A stretch of 64,000 nucleotides of DNA, taken from contig NZ_JADDXU010000005.1 of the NCBI RefSeq assembly GCF_015163075.1, forward strand, positions 124,001 to 188,000, read 5' to 3'. How positions within the stretch are numbered: position 1 is the first letter of the stretch; every line of letters starts with the position of its first letter. The notes beneath the pieces are model-generated. The model was not told the DNA's origin. It ran no database searches and saw only the letters and a list, made by a program, of their open reading frames with translations. The position numbers and the translations under genes were made by a program. This document shows, in pieces, positions 14,202 through 21,711 of this stretch. The DNA comes from Streptomyces justiciae. GTDB lineage: Bacteria; Actinomycetota; Actinomycetes; Streptomycetales; Streptomycetaceae.

Positions 14202-15926
14202 GTGGGACGCCACAGCCGCCGCGGGCCCGCCCCCAAGGGTGACTCCGCGGACATAGCCGCAAGGCGTGGCGGTCGGGGGGACGTGGGTTCCCCGGGGCCG
14301 CAGGGACAGGGTGCGCCGGCTCAACAACCGGGCGCTGGCCAACAGCAGGGGGTTGCGCCGTGGCAGGGGATGCCTGCGGCGGGTGGGCCTTCGGTGTACG
14401 GGGACCCGGTCTACCGGGTCGCGCAGGGGGCACGGCCGCCGGAGGGGACGCCTGCGCGCGGTGTGCCGCGGTTGGCTGACGGAACTCCGGCGCGTGGAGT
14501 GCCGCGTCTTCCGGATGGAACTCCGGCGCGTGGAGTCCCGCGTCTTCCGGATGGGACGCCCGCGCGTGGAGTGCCGCGGCTCCCGGATGGCGCGCCCGCG
14601 CGTGGGGTGCCGCGTTTTGCCGACGGCACGCCTGCTCGCGGAGTTCCGCGTCTTCCGGACGGGACGCCGGCTCATGGCGTCCCTCGGCTTCCCGATGGCA
14701 CTCCCGCCCACGGCGTCCCCCGGTTCCCCGTCGGTGGTACTCCCGCGCACGGCACCCCCAGGGTGCGAGGCGGGCACCCCGAGCAGCGTGAAGGCGGGGG
14801 TGGATGGGGTGAGTTGGGGGCGCGTGGTGTGAGCGCCGGGCCCGGTGTCACCCTGCCTCGGCAGCGGCAGGCGCCTCCCGGTGGGCCTCGGCAGGCCGGT
14901 CCCCGGCAGGACTATCTCGACGCCTTCGGGGACGAGGACGTCGATCTGTTCTCGCCGCGTACCGATCAGGACCCCGCGTTCTCGCGCCGTACGGCTCATC
15001 CCTCCGCGGCCCCGGACCCGTACGCCTCCGTCAGCGACTGGCAGACCGTCCCGGAACCCCGTACCGGCGTCGATGTCGGCGAGGACGCGGCGCCCACCGG
15101 CGAACCCGTGCGCGGCAAGGGCGGCAAGGGGCGGACATTCACCGGGATCGCGGCCGCCGCCGTCACGACCGTGCTGGCCGTCGTCGTCGCCGGTCAGGTC
15201 GCCGACCGGCGGGACGACACCGACGTACAGTCGCAGTCGGCCACCGACCAGGCGCGGGACGCCCGCGACTCGGCCTCGCGCGGGGACGGGCGGCCGACGC
15301 CGTCGTCGGCGCCGAGCGTGGCGACGCTGACGTACGAGCAGAAGATGGACAAGAAGTACGCGCTCGCTGCGGGGCTGGCCGGGTCGGGGAAGTTCGACGC
15401 GGTCAAGGGCGTCGCCAAGGCGCCCGGGAGTGGGCAGAAGTACACCTACCGGGTCGACGTCGAGCAGGGGCTCGGGCTCGACGCGGAGTTGTTCGCCGAG
15501 GCGGTGCAGAAGACGCTCAACGACGACCGGAGCTGGGCCCACAGGGGCGCCCGTACCTTCGAGCGCATCTACTCCGGCAAGCCCGACTTCGTGATCACGC
15601 TCGCCAGTCCGGGGACGACCGCGAAGTGGTGCGCCAAGTCCGGTCTGGACACGACCGTGGACAACGTGTCCTGCGATTCGGCCGCCACCGAACGCGTGAT
15701 GATCAACGCGTACCGGTGGGCTCAGGGCTCGAAGACCTACGGTGATCAGATTCACGCCTATCGGCAGATGCTCATCAATCACGAGGTCGGCCACCGGCTG
15801 GGCAACCACCATGTGACCTGCGACAAGGACGGCGAACTCGCCCCGGTCATGCAGCAGCAGACCAAGTTCCTGGACCACGACGGAATCCACTGTCTGCCCA
15901 ACCCCTGGCCGTATCCCGGGAGTTGA
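14202..15926 (+). CDS. DUF3152 membrane-anchored protein with HEVGH motif
   Basis: A 574-residue protein. Residues 1-80 are disordered; 82-190 hold nine 12-residue repeats of GTPARGVPRLPD type; a single membrane segment follows at about 310-328 (GIAAAAVTTVLAVVVAG); the C-terminal ~200 residues are the DUF3152 domain, predicted extracytoplasmic. This domain contains NHEVGHRLGNHH, an HExxH zinc-protease-like motif with a further histidine pair, so a metallopeptidase role is plausible but unproven. The GTG start lies eight nucleotides after the hydrolase stop with GAGG in the gap, so the two genes probably form an operon. Confidence 0.82.
   Translation: MGRHSRRGPAPKGDSADIAARRGGRGDVGSPGPQGQGAPAQQPGAGQQQGVAPWQGMPAAGGPSVYGDPVYRVAQGARPPEGTPARGVPRLADGTPARGVPRLPDGTPARGVPRLPDGTPARGVPRLPDGAPARGVPRFADGTPARGVPRLPDGTPAHGVPRLPDGTPAHGVPRFPVGGTPAHGTPRVRGGHPEQREGGGGWGELGARGVSAGPGVTLPRQRQAPPGGPRQAGPRQDYLDAFGDEDVDLFSPRTDQDPAFSRRTAHPSAAPDPYASVSDWQTVPEPRTGVDVGEDAAPTGEPVRGKGGKGRTFTGIAAAAVTTVLAVVVAGQVADRRDDTDVQSQSATDQARDARDSASRGDGRPTPSSAPSVATLTYEQKMDKKYALAAGLAGSGKFDAVKGVAKAPGSGQKYTYRVDVEQGLGLDAELFAEAVQKTLNDDRSWAHRGARTFERIYSGKPDFVITLASPGTTAKWCAKSGLDTTVDNVSCDSAATERVMINAYRWAQGSKTYGDQIHAYRQMLINHEVGHRLGNHHVTCDKDGELAPVMQQQTKFLDHDGIHCLPNPWPYPGS
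14445..14772 (+). repeat. 9 x 36-bp in-frame tandem repeat
   Basis: Nine units of about 36 bp coding for GTPARGVPRLPD and close variants (last units GTPAHGVPR..). It forms a Pro/Arg-rich cytoplasmic stretch before the membrane segment of the DUF3152 protein. Confidence 0.88.
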
Positions 15927-15946
15927 CAGACGCCCCACAGGTCACG

Positions 15947-15988
15947 TTGACATGCGCAGAAAAGTCGTACTAATTTTCTGCGCATGTC
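15947..15988 (+). promoter_or_regulatory. Promoter covered by a 15-bp-arm palindrome
   Basis: TTGACA (15947-15952), 18 nt, then TAATTT (15971-15976), one of the best vegetative promoters in the window; transcription would start at or next to the ATG at 15984. A palindrome with 15-bp perfect arms (GACATGCGCAGAAAA, 15949-15963, against 15974-15988; 10-bp centre) overlaps the -35 and -10 boxes. That is the layout of a repressor operator. A weaker reading is that it is the terminator of the DUF3152 gene. Confidence 0.65.
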
Positions 15989-16076
15989 GTCCTCCCACGC
16001 CTCCGTTCGCGCCGCCATCGAGCTGGCGCTCATCGGCGTGACCGCGTTGTGCGTGGCCGACATTCACTGTCGCTGA
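15984..16076 (+). CDS. Leaderless two-cysteine leader peptide
   Basis: A 30-codon ORF beginning MSSSHASVRAAIEL and ending TALCVADIHCR. It has no Shine-Dalgarno sequence and starts seven nucleotides after the -10 box, as expected of a leaderless mRNA. Cysteine codons are 23 (TGC) and 29 (TGT), close to the stop. An intrinsic terminator lies 43 nt downstream, ahead of a peptide ABC transporter operon. Leaderless cysteine-rich short ORFs are known in mycobacteria as cysteine-responsive attenuators, and Streptomyces has many short cysteine-containing leader peptides; by analogy this one may sense cysteinyl-tRNA. The function is inferred from layout only. Confidence 0.6.
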   Translation: MSSSHASVRAAIELALIGVTALCVADIHCR

Positions 16077-16118
16077 CGTCCGCCCTCTGGCGTTCGCGTC
16101 GCGATCTCTTTCTCCTCC

Positions 16119-16141
16119 CGTGAGCTGTCGCTCGCGTTTTT
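16119..16141 (+). terminator. Candidate attenuator before the ABC transporter operon
   Basis: CGTGAGC-tgtc-GCTCGCG (7 bp with one G-U pair) followed directly by TTTTT. It lies between the leader ORF stop (16076) and the solute-binding-protein start (16249). The leader ORF contains GCTCA at 16028-16032, which could compete for the left arm. Confidence 0.55.
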
Positions 16142-16248
16142 CGACGACCTGACGCCCGGGCAGACGTCTGTTCACTTTCGTCTCACCCTTCGTCCAACCG
16201 TCTCGTCATCCGAGATGTGGCGAATCATCCTTCGAGAGGTCGTCTCCG

Positions 16249-17967
16249 ATGCGTCAACCGTCCGTCATCGCGCGCCGCGTGGCCGCGGCATCCGTAAGCC
16301 TGGTACTGGCCGCGGGCGCCGCCGCCTGCGGCCCCGAGGACAACGATGCCAAGAGCTCCGGTGGCGACTCCACGCCCCACAAGGGCGGCACCCTCACGGT
16401 CCTGAACTCCGAGCCGCAGACCGACTTCGACCCGGCCCGGCTGTACACCTCCGGCGGCGGCAACGTGCCCTCGCTCGTCTTCCGTACGCTCACCACCCGC
16501 AACCGCGAGAGCGGCGCGGCCGGCGCCAAGGTCGTCCCCGACCTCGCCACCGACACCGGGCGCCCCAACAAGGACGCGACCGTGTGGACGTACACCTTGA
16601 AGAAGGGCCTCAAGTACGAGGACGGCACCGCCATCACCTCGGCCGACATCAAGTACGGCATCGAGCGCTCCTTCGCGCCCGAGCTGTCCGGCGGGGCGCC
16701 CTATCTGCGGGACTGGCTGGTCGGCGCGGCCGACTACCAGGGGCCGTACAAGGACAAGGGCGGGCTCGACGCGATCGAGACGCCGGACGACCGGACCATC
16801 GTCTTCCATCTGAACAAGCCCGAGGGCGAGTTCCCCTTCCTGGCCACGCAGACGCAGTTCGCGCCCGTGCCGAAGGCCAAGGACACCGGCACGAAGTACG
16901 AGGAGCACCCGGTCTCGTCCGGCCCCTACAAGGTGGTCAAGAACGAGAACGACGGCGAGACCGTCCTCCTGGAGCGCAACACGCACTGGTCCGCCTCGAC
17001 GGACGCGGAGCGCAAGGCGTACCCGGACAAGATCGACGTCAGGTCCGGGCTCGACGCCTCGGTGATCAACCAGCGGCTGTCCGCGTCTCAGGGTGCGGAC
17101 TCGGCGGCGGTCACCACGGACACCAACCTCGGCCCCGCCGAACTCGCCAAGGTGACCGGCGACAAGGAGCTCGCCGCGCGGGTCGGCACCGGGCACTTCG
17201 GCTACACGAACTACATAGCGTTCAACCCGACCGTCAAGCCGTTCAACAACGTCAAGGTGCGGCAGGCGATCTCGTACGCCATTGACCGCTCGTCGGTCGT
17301 GAACGCCGCTGGCGGGTCCTCGCTCGCCGAGGCCGCCACCACCTTCCTGCCGAACCAGAAGTCCTTCGGGTACGAGCCTTACGACCTGTTCCCGGCGGGC
17401 GACTCCGGCAACGCGGCCAAGGCCAAGGAACTGCTGAAGGAGGCCGGTTACCCCAACGGGCTCACCGTCACGCTGACCCACAACAACGCCCAGAACTTCA
17501 AGACCAGCCCCGAGATCGCGACCGCGATCCAGGACGCGCTCAAGAAGGCCGGCATCACGGTCAAGCTCCAAGGGCTGGAGGACAACAACTACTCGGACAC
17601 CGTCCACAACGTGAAGACCGAGCCGGGCTTCTTCCTTTCCGCGTGGGGTGCCGACTGGCCCTCCGGCGGTCCCTTCCTCGCCCCGATCTTCGACGGCCGT
17701 CAGATCGTCAAGGACGGCGCGAACTTCAACTCGGGCCTGCTCAATGACAAGTCGGTCAATGCCGAGATTGACGCGATCAACAAGTTGACCGACCTTGACG
17801 CTGCCGCCAAGAGGTGGGGTGCACTGGACAAGAAGATCGGTGAGCAGGCGCTGACCGTGCCGCTGTTCCACCCGGTCTACAAGCGACTCGTCGGCAAGGA
17901 CATCAAGAACGTCGTGATCAGCGACTGGACCGGTGTGCTGGACATCTCGCAGGTCGCGGTCAAGTAA
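16249..17967 (+). CDS. Peptide ABC transporter substrate-binding lipoprotein (SBP_bac_5)
   Basis: A 572-residue family-5 extracellular solute-binding protein. The N-terminus is a lipoprotein signal with lipobox AGAAAC and Cys27 as the lipidated residue, so it is anchored outside the membrane. GGTLTVLNSEPQTDFDPAR after the linker and TTFLPNQKSFGYEPYD near residue 365 are typical of DppA/OppA-like proteins. It captures oligopeptides or related solutes; the specificity is unknown, though the upstream cysteine leader hints at sulfur-containing peptides. GAGAGG precedes the ATG by nine nucleotides. It is the first gene of a four-gene transporter operon. Confidence 0.9.
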   Translation: MRQPSVIARRVAAASVSLVLAAGAAACGPEDNDAKSSGGDSTPHKGGTLTVLNSEPQTDFDPARLYTSGGGNVPSLVFRTLTTRNRESGAAGAKVVPDLATDTGRPNKDATVWTYTLKKGLKYEDGTAITSADIKYGIERSFAPELSGGAPYLRDWLVGAADYQGPYKDKGGLDAIETPDDRTIVFHLNKPEGEFPFLATQTQFAPVPKAKDTGTKYEEHPVSSGPYKVVKNENDGETVLLERNTHWSASTDAERKAYPDKIDVRSGLDASVINQRLSASQGADSAAVTTDTNLGPAELAKVTGDKELAARVGTGHFGYTNYIAFNPTVKPFNNVKVRQAISYAIDRSSVVNAAGGSSLAEAATTFLPNQKSFGYEPYDLFPAGDSGNAAKAKELLKEAGYPNGLTVTLTHNNAQNFKTSPEIATAIQDALKKAGITVKLQGLEDNNYSDTVHNVKTEPGFFLSAWGADWPSGGPFLAPIFDGRQIVKDGANFNSGLLNDKSVNAEIDAINKLTDLDAAAKRWGALDKKIGEQALTVPLFHPVYKRLVGKDIKNVVISDWTGVLDISQVAVK

Positions 17968-17971
17968 CCCG

Positions 17972-18958
17972 ATGAGCGAGGCACTTGTCGCCGTCGAGAC
18001 CCCCGGGGCAGCCGTCCCGGGGGTCTCGGGGGCTGGTCAGTTCTGGCGGCGGCTGCGGGCGCAGCGGGCCGCCATGGTCGCGGCCGGCGTCGTCGCGCTG
18101 CTCGTCCTGGTCGCCCTCGCGGCGCCCCTGCTCACCGCGCTGGAGGGCCAGGACCCGAACACGTACCACTCGTCCCTGGTGGACTCCGCGCGCGGAGGCG
18201 TGCCCATCGGCTCGCTCGGCGGCATCAGCGGAGACCACTGGCTCGGCGTCGAACCGCAGACCGGACGCGACCTGTTCGCACGGCTCGTGTACGGCGCCCG
18301 GGTCTCGCTGGGGGTCGCGCTGGCCGCCACGATCGTCCAGGTGTTGATCGGCGTGGTCGTGGGTGTATCGGCCGCGCTCGGCAGTCGATGGGTTGATCAA
18401 CTGTTGAGCAGGTTCACGGACGTCATCGTCGCCCTGCCCCTCATGATCATGTCGTTGGCACTGCTCGCGATCGTCCCGTCGAGCTTCCCGCGACCTGTAC
18501 TGGTGGCGCTGGTCATCGGGTTGATCGGATGGGGCACCATCGCCAAGATCGTGCGCGCCCAGACCCTCACGCTCAAGCAGCTCGACCATGTCGCCGCGGC
18601 CCGGCTCAGCGGCTGGGGCACCTGGCGCATCGCCCGCCGCGAGCTCCTGCCCGGCATCGCCGCGCCGATCATCACGTACGCGGCACTGCTGGTGCCGTCC
18701 AACATCTCGGCCGAGGCCGCCCTGTCCTTCCTCGGCGTCGGTGTGAAGCCGCCGACGCCGTCCTGGGGACAGATGCTCACCGCCGCCGACGTCTGGTACC
18801 AGGCCGCCCCGCAGTACCTGCTGCTGCCCGCCGGCGCGCTCTTCCTCACCGTCCTCGCCCTGACCGTCCTCGGCGACGGCGTACGCACCGCCCTGGACCC
18901 GCGCGCGGCGTCCCGGCTGCGCGTCGGCACCGGCCGCAAGAGGGAGGCCAAGGCATGA
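17972..18958 (+). CDS. Peptide ABC transporter permease (DppC type)
   Basis: A 328-residue inner-membrane permease with about six membrane segments. The N-terminus (FWRRLRAQRAAMVAAGVVAL) and the EAA-loop region HVAAARLSGWGTWRIARRE are those of the DppC/OppC class. GVGVKPPTPSWGQML near residue 260 is the usual family signature. It starts four nucleotides after the binding protein stop. In this operon DppC precedes DppB, the reverse of the common order. Confidence 0.9.
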   Translation: MSEALVAVETPGAAVPGVSGAGQFWRRLRAQRAAMVAAGVVALLVLVALAAPLLTALEGQDPNTYHSSLVDSARGGVPIGSLGGISGDHWLGVEPQTGRDLFARLVYGARVSLGVALAATIVQVLIGVVVGVSAALGSRWVDQLLSRFTDVIVALPLMIMSLALLAIVPSSFPRPVLVALVIGLIGWGTIAKIVRAQTLTLKQLDHVAAARLSGWGTWRIARRELLPGIAAPIITYAALLVPSNISAEAALSFLGVGVKPPTPSWGQMLTAADVWYQAAPQYLLLPAGALFLTVLALTVLGDGVRTALDPRAASRLRVGTGRKREAKA

Positions 18959-19944
18959 CGGGCTTTCTGCTGCGCCGCGTGCTCGGCGCCGTCGTCACCC
19001 TGCTCGCCATCTCGGTGATCGTCTACGTCGTCTTCTACGTCACCCCCGGCAACGTCGCCCAGATCACCTGCGGCCCGCGCTGCTCGCCGGAACAGGTGGA
19101 CCAGGTCGCCCAGCAGCTCAGGCTCGACGACCCCCTGTACGTGCGCTACTGGCACTTCCTGGAGGGCCTCGTCGCCGGCCAGGACTACTCGACCGGCACC
19201 TCCGTGGAGCACTGCTCCGCGCCCTGCCTCGGGCTGTCGTACCAGAGCGACCAGCAGGTCACCCAGCTCATCCTGAACAAGCTGCCGGTCAGCCTGTCGC
19301 TGGTGTTCGGGGCGATGGTGCTGTGGCTGATCCTCGGCGTCGGCACCGGCGTCCTGTCCGCCTGGCGGCGCGGCCGGCTCAGCGAGCGGCTGCTGACCGG
19401 CGTCACGCTCGCGGGCGTGGCCACGCCCGTCTTCGTCATCGGCCTGGTCCTGATGATCGTCGTCTGCGGACAGCTCCAACTGCTGCCGTTCCCGCAGTAC
19501 GTGAACCTCACCGACGACCCCGAGCAGTGGGCGTGGAACCTGCTGCTGCCCTGGCTGTCGCTCGCCCTCATCGAGGCCGCCGCGTTCGCCCGCCTCACGC
19601 GCGCGTCGATGCTGGAGACGCTCGCCGACGACCACATCCGCACCTTCCGCGCGTACGGCGTGGGGGAGCGGTCGGTGATCGGACGGCACGCGCTGCGCGG
19701 TGCGCTGGCGCCGGTCATCGCGCTCAACGCCAACAACTTCGGCAGCGCGGTCGGCGGCGCGGTGCTCACCGAGACGCTGTTCGGCCTGCCCGGCATCGGA
19801 CAGGAACTGGTCCATGCCGTCAATGTGGTCGACCTTCCGGTCGTGGTCGGCATGGTCCTGGTCATCGGATTCTTCGTGGTCCTCGCCAACGCCGTCGCGG
19901 ACGTGCTGTACGCGGTGGCCGACCGACGGGTGGTGCTCGCATGA
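18955..19944 (+). CDS. Peptide ABC transporter permease (DppB type)
   Basis: A 329-residue permease with the DppB-type N-terminus (FLLRRVLGAVVTLLAISVIVY) and six predicted membrane segments. TETLFGLPGIGQELVHAV near residue 285 is the class signature. The large first external loop carries four cysteines (CGPRC, HCSAPC), which could form disulfides outside the cell. The ATG overlaps the upstream stop (ATGA) and follows GGGAGG, so translation is coupled. Confidence 0.9.
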   Translation: MTGFLLRRVLGAVVTLLAISVIVYVVFYVTPGNVAQITCGPRCSPEQVDQVAQQLRLDDPLYVRYWHFLEGLVAGQDYSTGTSVEHCSAPCLGLSYQSDQQVTQLILNKLPVSLSLVFGAMVLWLILGVGTGVLSAWRRGRLSERLLTGVTLAGVATPVFVIGLVLMIVVCGQLQLLPFPQYVNLTDDPEQWAWNLLLPWLSLALIEAAAFARLTRASMLETLADDHIRTFRAYGVGERSVIGRHALRGALAPVIALNANNFGSAVGGAVLTETLFGLPGIGQELVHAVNVVDLPVVVGMVLVIGFFVVLANAVADVLYAVADRRVVLA

Positions 19945-21521
19945 GCCTCGTGGACGTCAGCGACCTGACGGTCGAGTTCGGCTCTCTCCGGGCCGTCGAC
20001 GGGCTCTCCTTCCGGCTGGAACAGGGCGGCGCGCTCGCCCTGGTCGGCGAGTCCGGCTCCGGCAAGTCCACGGTGGCCTCGGCCCTGCTGGGGCTGCACC
20101 GGGGGACGGGAGCACGGGTCGGCGGCTCGGTCGAGGTCGCCGGCATCGACGTAGAAGAGGCGTCGGACGAGGAGCTGCGGCGGCTGCGCGGCGGAAAGGC
20201 CGCGATGGTCTTCCAGGACCCCCTGTCGTCCTTCGACCCGTACTACGCGATCGGCGACCAGATCGCCGAGGTCTACCGCGTGCACGCGCGCGTGTCGCGA
20301 CGAGCTGCACGCGCGCGTGCGGTGGAGGTGCTGGAGCGGGTCGGAATTCCGGACGCGCCACGGCGGTCCCGTTCGCGCCCGCACGAGTTCAGCGGCGGCA
20401 TGCGCCAGCGCGCGCTGATCGCCATGGCGCTCGCCTGCACGCCGGACCTGCTCATCGCCGACGAGCCGACCACCGCGCTCGACGTCACCGTCCAGGCCCA
20501 GATCCTCGACCTGCTGCACACGCTGCGCGAGGAGACCGGGATGGGGCTGCTCCTCGTCACGCACGACGTGGGCGTCGCGGCGGAGAGCGTCGACGAGGTA
20601 CTGGTGATGCGGCACGGGCGGGCGGTCGAGCACGGTCCGGTCGGCACGGTGCTCGGGACGCCGGGGGAGACGTACACGCGCGAACTGCTCGCCGCTGTCC
20701 CGCGCGTGGACGCGCGCAGAGCAGCCACCGGCGAGGCCGGCGAGGTCGTCCTGGAGGCCACGGGCCTCCGGCGCGAGTTCGGGCGGGGCAAGAAGGCCTT
20801 CACAGCGGTCGACGGCGTCTCGCTGACCATCCGGCGGGGCGAGACCCTCGGCGTCGTCGGGGAGAGCGGCAGCGGCAAGACGACGCTCGGCCGGATGCTG
20901 GTCGGGCTGCTGGAGCCCACGGCCGGGGAGATCAAGCCGGGCGGCGGAGTACGCCCCGACGTCCAGATGGTCTTCCAGGACCCCGTCTCCTCCCTCAACC
21001 CCCGCCGCAGTGTGGGCGAGTCGATCGCCGACCCGCTCCGCGCGCGAGGCGAGCGCGACGAGACGCGCATCAGGGGGCGCGTGACGGAACTGCTGGAGCG
21101 CGTAGGGCTCGAAGGGGCGCACTACGACCGCTATCCGCACGAGTTCAGCGGCGGACAGCGCCAGCGCGTGGGCATCGCGCGGGCGCTCGCCGCCGACCCG
21201 CGCGTCATCGTCTGCGACGAGCCCGTCTCCGCGCTCGACGTCACCACACAGGCCCAAGTGGTCGCCCTGCTCGGCGAGTTGCAGCGCGAACTCGGACTCG
21301 CGCTCGTGTTCGTCGCGCACGACCTGGCCGTCGTACGACAGGTCAGCGACCGCGTGGCCGTGATGCGGCGCGGCCGGATCGTCGAGTCCGGGCCGGCCGA
21401 CGAGGTGTACGACCACCCCCAGGACCCGTACACCCAGCAACTCCTGGCCGCCGTACCGGCACTCGACCCCGAGGTGGCCGCCCGGCGCAGAGCCGCACGT
21501 CGAGAACTGGCCGCTGCCTGA
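19941..21521 (+). CDS. Fused peptide ABC transporter ATPase (DppD-DppF)
   Basis: A 526-residue protein with two ABC ATPase domains in tandem. Domain 1: GESGSGKST (residues 36-44), FSGGMRQRALIA, LIADEPTTALD. Domain 2: GESGSGKTT, FSGGQRQRVGIA, VCDEPVSALD. All Walker and signature residues are intact in both halves, so both ATP sites can be active. The fusion replaces the two separate ATPases of typical Dpp/Opp systems. The ATG overlaps the DppB stop (ATGA). A 15-bp hairpin terminates the operon. Confidence 0.92.
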   Translation: MSLVDVSDLTVEFGSLRAVDGLSFRLEQGGALALVGESGSGKSTVASALLGLHRGTGARVGGSVEVAGIDVEEASDEELRRLRGGKAAMVFQDPLSSFDPYYAIGDQIAEVYRVHARVSRRAARARAVEVLERVGIPDAPRRSRSRPHEFSGGMRQRALIAMALACTPDLLIADEPTTALDVTVQAQILDLLHTLREETGMGLLLVTHDVGVAAESVDEVLVMRHGRAVEHGPVGTVLGTPGETYTRELLAAVPRVDARRAATGEAGEVVLEATGLRREFGRGKKAFTAVDGVSLTIRRGETLGVVGESGSGKTTLGRMLVGLLEPTAGEIKPGGGVRPDVQMVFQDPVSSLNPRRSVGESIADPLRARGERDETRIRGRVTELLERVGLEGAHYDRYPHEFSGGQRQRVGIARALAADPRVIVCDEPVSALDVTTQAQVVALLGELQRELGLALVFVAHDLAVVRQVSDRVAVMRRGRIVESGPADEVYDHPQDPYTQQLLAAVPALDPEVAARRRAARRELAAA

Positions 21522-21597
21522 CGTAACGTAACTCCTTGATCTCGTAGCGCGATCGAACGCGACCCGCACGGGAAAGTTACGACCGTTCACCCCTTTT

Positions 21598-21631
21598 GGT
21601 GGTGCGACGGACAACCGTCCGTCGCACCACC
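21598..21631. terminator. Terminator hairpin of the ABC transporter operon
   Basis: GGTGGTGCGACGGAC (21598-21612) pairs perfectly with 21617-21631 around loop AACC. There is no long T-run, as is common for Streptomyces terminators. Confidence 0.82.
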
Positions 21632-21711
21632 ACCTTGTCCGCATACGTTCGTCCCGCTGCGAGCCGCCGGGTCAACGGCGGCTCCCCATACGGGAGATCG
21701 GGGGTGTACTC

